From Vibrio parahaemolyticus (GTDB lineage Bacteria; Pseudomonadota; Gammaproteobacteria; Enterobacterales; Vibrionaceae), in contig NZ_UHIL01000002.1 of the NCBI RefSeq assembly GCF_900460535.1, positions 1,364,001 to 1,428,000 of the forward strand: 64,000 nucleotides of DNA, given 5' to 3'. Made by a program: the position numbers and the translations under genes. Positions 28,369 through 36,589 of this stretch are shown here, piece after piece. Below the pieces are notes generated by a model. The model did no database searches. It saw only the letters and a list, made by a program, of their open reading frames with translations, and was not told the origin of the DNA. Position 1 is the stretch's first letter; each line of letters starts with the position of its first letter.

Positions 28369-28689
28369 ATGTACCACGTTCACGTTTACTTTCCTTTGCA
28401 ACAATTGGAAAAAGCACAAGCTCTGAATGAGATCATCCGCCAAGAGCGTCAAGATGTGTTGCGCGTGTATCCATTGGTCGACAGATTAGTCGGTCCGCAC
28501 AAGATGCCGATGTTTGAAATGCACCTTGAGTCGATCAGTGAAGAGTTTTTGGTTTGGTTAGATACCATTCGTGGGGATTTTTCTGTGCTTATTCACCCGG
28601 TCAGCGAACGAGAATTGCGTGATCACACAGAGAGCGCGATTTGGTTAGGTCGCGAACTAGGTGTTTTCGAAGAAAAGCTAGAAAATTAA
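28369..28689 (+). CDS. DOPA 4,5-dioxygenase family protein
   Basis: Small protein of 106 residues matching the DOPA 4,5-dioxygenase-like family (fungal DodA-related, widespread in bacteria). It has YHVHVYFPLQQ at the N-terminus, GPHKMPMFEMHL in the middle and FSVLIHPVSERELRDHTESAIWLG, giving the conserved histidines expected for metal binding. Bacterial members are mostly uncharacterised, so activity on DOPA is not implied. GGAGAAG precedes the start. Appears monocistronic, with an inverted repeat GCCCAAATG/CATTTGGGC (28698-28738) just after the stop that lacks a T-run. Confidence 0.8.
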   Translation: MYHVHVYFPLQQLEKAQALNEIIRQERQDVLRVYPLVDRLVGPHKMPMFEMHLESISEEFLVWLDTIRGDFSVLIHPVSERELRDHTESAIWLGRELGVFEEKLEN

Positions 28690-29020
28690 CGATTTTTGCC
28701 CAAATGGCATAGACGTATGACGTCGATATCATTTGGGCGCGTTCCCTCTCTTCCTATTCCCTTCCCTGCAATCCATCCCGTAGTGTGCTAGACCTAGAGG
28801 TGTGCCTTCGCACGTTTAAAACCGTTAGCGTGTTCGTTTTTAAAACTAATATTACTCGCTGAGTAAACATATAAGATAGAAAAATCATCGCAATTCTAAT
28901 CGCTTAGAAAGGCTTAAATACGCGTTAACCGATGTGTAACGTTAGCGATGACAATTAGGGAAGTGCAGTTTACGACCTCAATAGTAACGGCAGTGGCACA
29001 GACATTTCTAAGGGGGGAGT
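28690..29020. other. 331-bp gap
   Basis: Apart from the 9-bp inverted repeat at 28698-28706/28730-28738, whose loop contains two ACGT copies that can extend it, I see nothing definable. No credible ORF with a ribosome-binding site. Confidence 0.4.
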
Positions 29021-29647
29021 ATGTTGACGATACTGTTGATTGCATTGGCGCTGTATATTTTCTGGCTACTGTTTCGAAATGGCCCTGCATTTGCCGAGCG
29101 ACTCCCAGACCACAAACGCAATTGGGTTGGCCCCACCGCTAATCAAGAAGAATGGCGCGGCTATTGTGCGGACGTATTTCAACCTTTTAGTTCCCGCACG
29201 ACTTTCTATGCTATTGCCTATTTTGCCAATTATATTGCAGTGGCGAATGCGATCTCTTGGTCCATTGTCTACGAAGGCAATTATCCTGTTATGATGAGCC
29301 GTTTCGGCAGCTACTTTATTGTTAGTACGCACGACGCCATGCTGGTAGCTGGATTTGTTTCTCTGGCTTTTTTTATCATTAACTGGCAATTGGCGATGCA
29401 CTGCGCGAGTTTACTCAGCCAATATTTAGTGCGAATCCTTATCATCAATCGCACGCGTTTTGTCGCCATGAGTTTAGTGTTCAGCAGCTATTTTGCTTAC
29501 TTGTTAACGATAGGAATTTTTTGGCTGTTTCACGACACGTACTCAATTTGGCAAGGATTGAAACTCACGCCTGCTTTTCTTTTATTAGCGCTGTTATTAG
29601 CCGTCGTGTTACCTGCCATGAAAAAAGAAACGTCCGAAAGCGAATAA
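29021..29647 (+). CDS. hypothetical inner-membrane protein
   Basis: Protein of 208 residues that I do not recognise. Predicted membrane segments lie near residues 1-18, 62-80, 100-128, 142-168 and 180-202. A hydrophilic stretch (ERLPDHKRNWVGPTANQEEW) follows the first one. The C-terminus is charged (MKKETSESE). A strong purine-rich site (AAGGGGGGAG) precedes the ATG. It is followed 85 bp later by the yegD-type gene on the same strand with no terminator between, so the two may be cotranscribed and functionally linked. Confidence 0.7.
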   Translation: MLTILLIALALYIFWLLFRNGPAFAERLPDHKRNWVGPTANQEEWRGYCADVFQPFSSRTTFYAIAYFANYIAVANAISWSIVYEGNYPVMMSRFGSYFIVSTHDAMLVAGFVSLAFFIINWQLAMHCASLLSQYLVRILIINRTRFVAMSLVFSSYFAYLLTIGIFWLFHDTYSIWQGLKLTPAFLLLALLLAVVLPAMKKETSESE

Positions 29648-29732
29648 GCGTGAATCGCTCTACCGTTTGAGTAGTAATTCATGTGCCATTGAGTTAGCAT
29701 TGCCGACCTTTTTTTCGTCAGTGGGAGGACTC

Positions 29733-31085
29733 ATGTATATTGGCTTTGACTATGGCACTGCAAACTGTTCAGTGGCAAAAATGGAATCAGGCGAGCCTGT
29801 TTTGCTAAATCTTGAAGGGGATAGCCCGTTCATTCCTTCCACCCTAGCAGCTCCGACTCGTGAGTCTGTGTCTGAGCATTTGTTTCGTCACCGTGACATC
29901 AAACCGTTTGATCAAGTTGGAGAGCAGGTACTGCGCCGCGCAATCAACTTGAACCGAGAAGAGAGCATCGAGCTGGAGCCAGAAGACATCGCGTTTGGTC
30001 AGGCAGCGTTGAACCGCTATTTAGAAGACCCACGCGATATCTATTACGTGAAGTCACCAAAGTCGTTTCTTGGTGCATCTGGCTTGCGTGATGTTCAGCT
30101 GAGCTTCTTTGAAGATCTGGTTTGCGCCATGATGGACAACATCAAAGCTCAGGCGGAAAATCATGCTCAACAAAGTATTACGGATGCGGTGATTGGTCGC
30201 CCGATTAACTTTCATGGTCGTGGTGGAGAAACGGCGAACATTCAAGCGGAAAATATTCTACTTCGCGCCGCCAAACGTGCCGGTTTTAAAAATATAGAAT
30301 TTCAGTTTGAGCCCGTCGCCGCTGGACTGGAATACGAAGCGACGCTTAGCGAAGACAAACTGATTTTGGTGGTGGATATCGGTGGTGGTACAACCGACTG
30401 TTCTTTGATTCAGATGGGGCCATCTTGGCGAGGAAAAGCAGACAGGACGGCAAGCTTATTGGCACACAGTGGCCAGCGTGTCGGTGGTAACGATCTGGAT
30501 ATTGCGTTGGCTTTTAAACAGTTGATGTTCCCGTTTGGGATGGAAAGCAAGATGGAGTCGGGCATTGTGATGCCGACGACTCAGTTTTGGAATCCGATTG
30601 CTATCAATAACGTTGAGGCGCAAAACGACTTTTACTCACGTGAGAACTTAGCGGCGTTAAAACTGTTGCAGAAACAGGCGCAAGAGCCAGAAAAACTAGC
30701 GCGCTTGCTTGAGGTTTATCACGAATCATTAGGCTACAACATTGTCCGCCGTGCAGAAGAAGCGAAGGTGGCACTCTCTGATCAAACGGCTTACCGTACT
30801 GGTATTAACTTATTGTCGGAGCTGATTGAAGTGGACGTTCAGCGTGATGAGATGATTGAAGCGATTGAATCACCAAAGAACAAGATGACGGCGCTGGTAA
30901 CAGAAGCTGTTGAGCAAGCAGGCGTAAAACCGGATGCGATCTTTATGACTGGTGGTTCCGCTCGTTCGCCGATTTTACGTGACGCGGTACAAACCGTGTT
31001 GCCAAATATTCCTGTCGTCAGCGGTAACTATTTTGGTTCGGTAACCGCAGGCTTGGCACGCTGGGCGGACGTTTGCTTTAAGTGA
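29733..31085 (+). CDS. yegD: YegD-type Hsp70-family chaperone
   Basis: Hsp70-like protein of 450 residues, the same length as E. coli YegD. It has the ATPase-domain phosphate-1 motif IGFDYGTANCSVA, phosphate-2 LVVDIGGGTTDCS, and the adenosine motif FMTGGSARSPILRDAV. It lacks the substrate-binding domain of DnaK, so it is a nucleotide-binding-domain-only relative. The start MYIGFDYG has GGAGG just upstream (29724-29728); an in-frame start 66 bp earlier gives an unlikely extension. The natural role of YegD is poorly known. A strong bidirectional terminator follows. Confidence 0.88.
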   Translation: MYIGFDYGTANCSVAKMESGEPVLLNLEGDSPFIPSTLAAPTRESVSEHLFRHRDIKPFDQVGEQVLRRAINLNREESIELEPEDIAFGQAALNRYLEDPRDIYYVKSPKSFLGASGLRDVQLSFFEDLVCAMMDNIKAQAENHAQQSITDAVIGRPINFHGRGGETANIQAENILLRAAKRAGFKNIEFQFEPVAAGLEYEATLSEDKLILVVDIGGGTTDCSLIQMGPSWRGKADRTASLLAHSGQRVGGNDLDIALAFKQLMFPFGMESKMESGIVMPTTQFWNPIAINNVEAQNDFYSRENLAALKLLQKQAQEPEKLARLLEVYHESLGYNIVRRAEEAKVALSDQTAYRTGINLLSELIEVDVQRDEMIEAIESPKNKMTALVTEAVEQAGVKPDAIFMTGGSARSPILRDAVQTVLPNIPVVSGNYFGSVTAGLARWADVCFK

Positions 31086-31141
31086 TCTTTAGTTCTGAGC
31101 GAGTTACTGATGTCACGCGCTAAATAGAACCTTTTTCTAAT

Positions 31142-31173
31142 AAAAGAGCCCGGCAGTATGACCGGGCTCTTTT
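31142..31173 (+). terminator. bidirectional terminator (yegD / PCuAC gene)
   Basis: AAAAGAGCCCGG (31142-31153) pairs perfectly with CCGGGCTCTTTT (31162-31173), 8-nt loop. A-rich left and T-rich right arms let it work for the rightward yegD and for the leftward copper chaperone gene. Confidence 0.85.
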
Positions 31174-31191
31174 GCATGAAATGAAAGGAGC

Positions 31192-31665
31192 TTAGTGGTG
31201 CATGTGTTTTTCCATATGACCTTTCTTTTCCACCGCCATTTCAACATCGATTTTGCCTGCGTTTTTGAACGTCAGCGTCATTGGGAAGCGATCGCCTTCT
31301 TGCAATGTTTGCGTTGGGTTGAAGATCATTAAGTGGAAGCTGCCTGGCTTAAATACCACGGTTTCGTGTGCCGCTACACGCACTTCATCAATTTTAATCA
31401 TCTTCATTACTCCGTCTTCGTTCGCGTGAGTGTGGATCTCCACACGGCCAGCGATTGGGCTTTCTGCTGCGATCAACGCGTCTTCCGTATCCCCATGGTT
31501 GGTCAGCTGAAAGAATCCGCCAATAACAGGAGCATTTGGCGGCGCTTCACGACTCCAAGGATGATCGATGTGAATTTTTCCGGTTTCGTAATCGTGAGCA
31601 AGGCTCATAGGGCTAGCAATGAGAGCGATAAGTGACAAAGTGGCGATTTTCATTTGTTTAAGCAT
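31192..31665 (-). CDS. PCuAC-type periplasmic copper chaperone
   Basis: Protein of 157 residues with a Sec signal peptide (LSLIALIASPMSLAHDY). The mature domain shows the copper-binding pattern of histidines and methionines: HTHANEDGVMKMIKIDEV and later FKPGSFHLMIF. An extra His/Met-rich tail (GHMEKHMHH) at the C-terminus adds likely metal ligands. PCuAC proteins deliver Cu(I) to heme-copper oxidases. The cyo operon is in the same window but cyo oxidases have no CuA site, so CuB loading or another oxidase is meant. The membrane-protein gene just upstream on the same strand is probably cotranscribed. Confidence 0.9.
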   Translation of the reverse strand: MLKQMKIATLSLIALIASPMSLAHDYETGKIHIDHPWSREAPPNAPVIGGFFQLTNHGDTEDALIAAESPIAGRVEIHTHANEDGVMKMIKIDEVRVAAHETVVFKPGSFHLMIFNPTQTLQEGDRFPMTLTFKNAGKIDVEMAVEKKGHMEKHMHH

Positions 31666-31755
31666 GTGTATTTTCCTTTTAAATAGAATGACTTCCCGAG
31701 TAAATGCTCAATGGGATAGTTGTTATTATTGTGAGCTTGGGTTCTTAAAGAACCA

Positions 31756-32217
31756 TTAGGCAGGAAAAACACAAGGAGGAGATTGTTTTGGTGCGATATG
31801 CTGGTAAACCAATCTGCCGCATTGAGCAAAATGGTAGGGCGTGAGCGCGTGTTTAACGCGGCGTAACCACTGAATGGTGGCAAGATAGAGCCCAACCGCG
31901 ACAAGCAAGAAAAATTGCACGGCTTGCAGCAGTGGACATTCAAACTGGAAACCGTCGTGTAGCTTCAAGTTATCAATAAATTCGGAAGACGGTTGAGCGT
32001 TTGCAGCGATGAGTGTATTGATGTCGACCCAGTTAAAACCCTCAGCGGTACAGAGCAACACCTTTTCATTCTGAACTTTGTTAAGCCAGCTTTTATTGTG
32101 CACTTGCGTGGGATTGAGCGCCGCAATGGAGGCCAAATACAGCTGAAACAGTACCGCGAAAATAACCGCAATAGCGGCGACGCGTTGTTTCTTAGGTTGT
32201 ATTTGAGTGGTTTCCAT
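31756..32217 (-). CDS. small predicted membrane protein next to copper chaperone
   Basis: Protein of 153 residues, not recognised with certainty. A hydrophobic helix lies near residues 12-35 and a second near 98-118. Between them is a periplasmic-looking domain with the segment LLCTAEGFNWVD and a second cysteine at FECPLLQ. The C-terminus is AQCGRLVYQHIAPKQSPPC. The CTxxG-WVD segment is reminiscent of DUF2946-type copper-associated proteins, but I am not sure. It precedes the PCuAC gene by 90 bp on the same strand, so a role in copper handling is inferred. Confidence 0.65.
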   Translation of the reverse strand: METTQIQPKKQRVAAIAVIFAVLFQLYLASIAALNPTQVHNKSWLNKVQNEKVLLCTAEGFNWVDINTLIAANAQPSSEFIDNLKLHDGFQFECPLLQAVQFFLLVAVGLYLATIQWLRRVKHALTPYHFAQCGRLVYQHIAPKQSPPCVFPA

Positions 32218-32596
32218 ACGATTTGATATCTGGCTGATTCGGCGCAGGATACTAACAAATAACCCTAAAAATGTAACTGCAAGATTTCCAAAAAGTGATG
32301 CAAGTGTATTTTATTTGTGTGCATTACCCACCGCGCGAAAATGTGCAAAAGGAAAAACCAGGTGAGTCGTGAACCCAAGGCCATGAACGACGGGCGATAG
32401 CGAAAATTGACTGGCGAGTTAGTGTGCAAAATTTGAGGGATAAAAGATCAAACTGAACACTGATTCTGCACTTGTTTTACGTTAACGGAATTATGACAGT
32501 AATTTAATAAAGGATACGGTATTCTCTCGCTCCTTTGTGTATTCCTGAGCGTTTCTTGCTGTGGCAAGAGAGGCGTCATCTTAAGAAATTTCTCCA
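32218..32596. other. 379-bp divergent gap
   Basis: Separates the leftward copper genes from the rightward membrane protein. At 32475-32486 it reads TTTTACGTTAAC, partly like the TTAACGTAAA half of the element at 24297 on the opposite strand. No gene, no hairpin of note. Confidence 0.3.
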
Positions 32597-33640
32597 ATGA
32601 AATACGAACAACAGATCGAATTTCGATACCCTAAAGGTCGATTCGCGATGGTGAGTGTTTATACATTCACAGGCGCCGCTATTTTAGCGTCGACGATTTT
32701 TTCTCTATTGCTATTTTTGTCAATTGACGACAACCCAATGATGCAGGCGCTTTTTGGTGGTTTGGCCATCATCTTTGAAGCTGGCAAATTTTATGCGTGG
32801 TATGAATACGGCGAGCGTCGCGCCCACAGAAATTACGGTGGGGCAATTACGGCCTTGGTGTTTTACTCTGTGCTTGCCGCTATCTCTATTGGCGGTAGTA
32901 TCGGCGGCATCAACAGCGCGACTAACAGCGCACAAAGCCATATTTCTGTCGAGCAAGCAAAAATCGAAGCGTTTAACCGCCAGATTGCGTCTATCGATAA
33001 ACAGATCGAGCTGAACAACATAGCGGCGCAGAAGTACATCGAAATGGAGCGCATCGCAACGGGGGTGACGCGAATTCAAGAGCAAAACAAAACCCTGCGC
33101 GAAGAGCAGCAGAGATTGGCGATGGAGCGAGACAGTTTGCCTCCGGTAACACAAGGCTCGGTCATCGGTCTGATCGATAGCCTTGCAAATGCGTTTGGTA
33201 CGACATCGCAACAAGCTCAGTTATGGCTGGTGGTGTTCTTATCCATCCTTCTCGATTTCTTTGCGGCGTTTTTTGTTGGCTTGATTGGTGAAGAACAACG
33301 TTTCCGTCATTATTACCGTCGCTACGCAGGCATGGCCGTGACATCAATTCGCGATATTGACCCAGAGCCAGCGGGTTATCTTCCACACATTAAGGATGAA
33401 GATGACCCCGCCGTTGAGCAAAAAATTGAAGAACCGGAAGAGCCAAAAACACTGCTAGAACAGGTGAGCGATGCCCTTAAAACTCATCAAATCACGTGTA
33501 CGAAAAAGGCGGTAGCGAAGCAATTTAGACTTTCTGCGGAAGAGGTAGACAAAGTCTTCGAAGAGCTTGCAGAGCTTGGGCTGGTGGGTAAAAAAGCCAA
33601 CCACCATTACCATTGGATTGGTCAAGCTGAAGCCGCTTAA
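32597..33640 (+). CDS. membrane protein with periplasmic coiled coil and cytoplasmic winged-helix-like tail
   Basis: Protein of 347 residues that I do not recognise. Hydrophobic helices lie near residues 17-40, 48-66, 82-103 and 206-230. Between the third and fourth is a roughly 75-residue coiled-coil-like stretch (about 110-180; EQAKIEAFNRQIASIDKQIE and repeated Glu/Gln/Arg). Positive clusters GERRAHR after helix 2 and QRFRHYYRRY after helix 4 put the coiled coil in the periplasm and the C-terminus inside. Residues 286-340 (LEQVSDALKTHQI, AVAKQFRLSAEEVDKVFEELAELGLV) resemble a winged helix-turn-helix. Function unknown. Confidence 0.7.
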   Translation: MKYEQQIEFRYPKGRFAMVSVYTFTGAAILASTIFSLLLFLSIDDNPMMQALFGGLAIIFEAGKFYAWYEYGERRAHRNYGGAITALVFYSVLAAISIGGSIGGINSATNSAQSHISVEQAKIEAFNRQIASIDKQIELNNIAAQKYIEMERIATGVTRIQEQNKTLREEQQRLAMERDSLPPVTQGSVIGLIDSLANAFGTTSQQAQLWLVVFLSILLDFFAAFFVGLIGEEQRFRHYYRRYAGMAVTSIRDIDPEPAGYLPHIKDEDDPAVEQKIEEPEEPKTLLEQVSDALKTHQITCTKKAVAKQFRLSAEEVDKVFEELAELGLVGKKANHHYHWIGQAEAA

Positions 33641-33663
33641 TGGTCTAGACTCAGTAAATATTT

Positions 33664-33692
33664 AAAGAGCGTCGATGGGCGCTCTTTTTTTA
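33664..33692 (+). terminator. terminator of the 32597 gene
   Basis: AAAGAGCG (33664-33671) and CGCTCTTT (33680-33687), 8-nt loop, followed by TTTTTA. Good intrinsic terminator 24 bp after the stop. Confidence 0.85.
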
Positions 33693-33878
33693 TTTTCAGC
33701 CCTAAAGCACCTATTTCAGTAGGTGATAATTTACTTGGTTTCATCGTCTTAATGGAAGGGGTACAATCCATCTGAGATTGTTATCAATAGTAATTGTCTG
33801 GATGAACAAGCAAACTGGCTTAGTCTTTGAGTTGCTCATTTGTCCGGATTAGCACCTTCCTAGCATAGAGAAAAACGC

Positions 33879-34559
33879 ATGAAAATCAGCCCTTATCCGA
33901 CTGGTCGCTTCAAAAACTATCTAGAACAGAAAAGTACCGCGTTTCGTGATCTCATCTATCAGTGCCAAGTAAACACTCGTTATTTTGATGCAGGCGAAGC
34001 CATTTTGCGCCAAGGCGAGCAACTTCAGTACCTGTATATCGTGCCTGTTGGACGTGTTTCTATGAGCATTTTGGCCGCCAATGGGCGACGTTTCCAACTA
34101 GGGGAGGCGAACTGCGATTACCACATTTATGGCGAAATGGAGTACTTTACTCAAACCCCTTGCCAGTGGAATGTGGTGGCTGATGAGCACATGCAAGTCG
34201 ATGTCATTTGCATTCAGAAACTGACCGAAGCACTACAGCAGCACCCTGAGATGATGGTGTTTTTTGCCTCTGCACTGGCAGAAGACTATCAGGACTCAAT
34301 GGATATCTATACTAACCGTTTGCTGCATCCCATCACTTACAACATTGCCTATGATCTTCTCGTCCGTAATCAGACGGATACGCTGCTTGGTGGCTTTGAC
34401 AAAGTGAACCAAGAGGCGGAACGATTTGGTACGTCAGGCCGAGTTTATCGACGTGCGGTCAAAGATCTTATCGATAAAGGACTCATTGCAAAAACCGACA
34501 ATGGCTTAGCGATTCTTGATGAAATGGCGTTAAAAGCGTTCATCGATTCGCACGAATAA
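33879..34559 (+). CDS. Crp/Fnr-family transcriptional regulator
   Basis: Regulator of 226 residues: a cyclic-nucleotide-binding beta-roll (about 30-125, with FDAGEAILRQGEQLQYLYIVPVG and IYGEMEYF) and a C-terminal winged HTH (about 160-220, ERFGTSGRVYRRAVKDLIDKGLI). The cluster of N-terminal cysteines that binds iron-sulfur in Fnr is absent, and the conserved cAMP-binding arginine of CRP is not obvious, so the ligand is unknown. It resembles YeiL-like members. It precedes the iron-uptake genes by 160 bp on the same strand, with a separate Fur-controlled promoter between, so a link is possible but not shown. Confidence 0.8.
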   Translation: MKISPYPTGRFKNYLEQKSTAFRDLIYQCQVNTRYFDAGEAILRQGEQLQYLYIVPVGRVSMSILAANGRRFQLGEANCDYHIYGEMEYFTQTPCQWNVVADEHMQVDVICIQKLTEALQQHPEMMVFFASALAEDYQDSMDIYTNRLLHPITYNIAYDLLVRNQTDTLLGGFDKVNQEAERFGTSGRVYRRAVKDLIDKGLIAKTDNGLAILDEMALKAFIDSHE

Positions 34560-34692
34560 TTCAATTCGGGATTGCAATGATTACCATTCATAAGTGCTTG
34601 AAATGGTTTAATCTAAAATCACTGTAATGAATGTAAAGTCGTATAAATCTTGTTGAATGCTTTTGAGAGTAACGTTATATTGCGAACGCGCA

Positions 34693-34707
34693 TGATAATA
34701 GATCTCA
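34693..34707 (+). promoter_or_regulatory. Fur box upstream of the siderophore-binding protein gene
   Basis: TGATAATAGATCTCA matches the 7-1-7 Fur consensus at 11 of 14 positions and ends 15 bp before the start codon. A TATATT-like -10 lies just upstream (about 34676). Predicts iron repression of the ABC transporter operon. Confidence 0.6.
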
Positions 34708-34722
34708 TTAAGGCTCAACAAA

Positions 34723-35631
34723 ATGAAAAAACTCGTCAGTGCGGCTGTTTTCTCGCTGCTAACCATTTCTCCATCTTTTGCTGCTAACGTTGTTATTGAC
34801 CATTACATGGGAAAAACCGAGCTAGAACAATCACCTAAGCGCGTGGTTGTGATTGGTTTTGGTCCTTTAGATGCTTTGGATAACTTCGGGATTGACCCTG
34901 TAGCTGTGTCAAACGCATCTCATCTTCCGAGCTACCTTTCTAAGTACAGCAAAGAGAATTACACATCAGCAGGCAGTTTGTTTGAGCCTGACTTCGAAGC
35001 TATTTATATGCAAAAACCAGATCTGATCTTGGTTGGCCCGCGTGGCTCCACGAAATATGAAGAGCTAAGTGAAATTGCCCCAACGGTTGTGTTTGCAGCT
35101 AAAGAAGGCGAAGGCTACTGGGAAGGCACGCAGGCTCAATGGCGTAACATTGGCAAAATCTTCAACATTGAAGACAAAGTCGAGCAAAAAATTGAAACAT
35201 TGGATGCTCAATTTAAAGCGATTCGCGACTACAACCAAACGAACAATAACGATGCGCTAACGATTTTGAGCATCGGTGACAACATCAGTGCCTTTGGTGC
35301 GAAGTCCCGCTTCGGCGCGATTTACAATGACTTTGGTTTCATTGAAACGGTAAAAAACATCAAGACTGGTACACACGGTGACGTAATTTCTTACGAGTTT
35401 ATCCGTGAAGCTGATCCGAAAAACATTTTGGTGATCGACCGTAACTCGCTGCATGCGAAGCCAAGCCAAGACCTTCGTAAATCGATGGACAATGACTTGG
35501 TGAAAGCGACGACGGCATACAAGAACCAAAAAATTACGTTCTTGGATGTTGATGCTTGGTACTTGGCTATGTCAGGCGTGACTGCGACAGAAAAAATGGT
35601 CAACGAGATCAAAAACACTGTCGATCTTTAA
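34723..35631 (+). CDS. siderophore ABC transporter substrate-binding protein (VctP/CeuE/FatB type)
   Basis: Binding protein of 302 residues with a Sec signal peptide (about 1-20, cleaving after SFAA; no lipobox). The mature part has the class III binding-protein layout: SPKRVVVIGFGPLDALDNFG, the long linker helix around the middle, and KPDLILVGPRGSTKYEELSEIAPTVV. It resembles VctP, CeuE and YclQ, which bind catecholate or related siderophores. First gene of an operon with two permeases and an ATPase (34723-38290) that reproduces the vctPDGC order. The actual ligand cannot be read. Confidence 0.88.
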   Translation: MKKLVSAAVFSLLTISPSFAANVVIDHYMGKTELEQSPKRVVVIGFGPLDALDNFGIDPVAVSNASHLPSYLSKYSKENYTSAGSLFEPDFEAIYMQKPDLILVGPRGSTKYEELSEIAPTVVFAAKEGEGYWEGTQAQWRNIGKIFNIEDKVEQKIETLDAQFKAIRDYNQTNNNDALTILSIGDNISAFGAKSRFGAIYNDFGFIETVKNIKTGTHGDVISYEFIREADPKNILVIDRNSLHAKPSQDLRKSMDNDLVKATTAYKNQKITFLDVDAWYLAMSGVTATEKMVNEIKNTVDL

Positions 35632-35653
35632 GCCCGGCTAGCAGAGGTTAACT

Positions 35654-36589
35654 TTGAAAAAGTTATTGCTAACCCTTGTGGTTTTAAGCACGGTTTCGTT
35701 GTTTGTTGGGGTGGCAGATATGACGCCCCAACAATTGTTTTCTGGCGATGCAAAAGCGTTAGAGCTTTTTTTCACTAGCCGTATTCCTCGTTTGTTCGCG
35801 ATTTTGCTTGCTGGGGCAGGGCTGAGTATCGCTGGTCTTGTGATGCAGCAGATCAGCCAAAACCGTTTTGCCTCGCCTTCGACAACGGGAACAATTGAGT
35901 GTGCCATGTTGGGCTACGTAATGAGCGTGGTGTTCTTTGGCGATGGTGATCATCTTTGGTTGGTGTTTGGTATCTCCGTGCTCGGAACGCTTACGTTTGT
36001 GCATTTCATCCAACGTATCCAATTCAAAAGTGTGGTGTTTGTACCGCTCGTCGGGATCATTTTCGGTAACGTTATTGAATCGATGACCACGTTCATCGCC
36101 TACAAGTACGATGCGCTCCAAAGCTTGAGTGCTTGGTCGGTCGCGAACTTCGCCAACATTTTGCGGGGGGATTTTGAACTGCTCTACATTGCGGTTCCGA
36201 TGGTGATTCTCAGTTACTTGTTTGCCGCAAGAATCTCTGCGGTCGGTATTGGTAAAGACTTTGCCGTGAACTTGGGTTTGAACTATCAGCAAGTGGTTAC
36301 TATTGGCGTGCTGTTGGTGTCCATCATGTCCGCAAGTGTGGTGATGATAGTTGGTCAGCTGCCGTTTCTTGGCCTTATTGTGCCGAACCTCGTCAGTCAT
36401 TTTTACGGTGATAACCTGAAGAAAAACATTCCTTTAACCGCCATGTATGGTGCCATATTGGTACTCGGCTGTGATTTGGTGAGTCGTTTGATCATCTTCC
36501 CTCATGAAATGCCAATTTCCATTGTGATCAGCATTTTAGGTGGCGTGGTATTCATTACGATGTTGCTAAGAGGTAAGCAGCATGCGTGA
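35654..36589 (+). CDS. siderophore ABC transporter permease (VctD/FatD type)
   Basis: FecCD-family permease of 311 residues with eight to nine hydrophobic helices. It contains SRIPRLFAILLAGAGLSIAGLVMQQ, the N-terminal family motif, and GQLPFLGLIVPNLVSHFYG, the C-terminal one preceding the ATPase-contact region. The start is TTG with AGAGG nine bases upstream; no ATG exists at this point. The stop overlaps the next permease by 8 bp. Together the two form the inner-membrane channel for an iron-siderophore. Confidence 0.88.
   Translation: MKKLLLTLVVLSTVSLFVGVADMTPQQLFSGDAKALELFFTSRIPRLFAILLAGAGLSIAGLVMQQISQNRFASPSTTGTIECAMLGYVMSVVFFGDGDHLWLVFGISVLGTLTFVHFIQRIQFKSVVFVPLVGIIFGNVIESMTTFIAYKYDALQSLSAWSVANFANILRGDFELLYIAVPMVILSYLFAARISAVGIGKDFAVNLGLNYQQVVTIGVLLVSIMSASVVMIVGQLPFLGLIVPNLVSHFYGDNLKKNIPLTAMYGAILVLGCDLVSRLIIFPHEMPISIVISILGGVVFITMLLRGKQHA

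Noticed and set aside
28698..28738. Inverted repeat after the DOPA dioxygenase-like gene as terminator
   Set aside because: No T-run on either strand after the stem, so it was described as an inverted repeat only.
33771..33800. Possible Fur box upstream of the Crp/Fnr gene
   Set aside because: Only about half of the consensus positions match; weaker than the boxes at 34693 and 40000.
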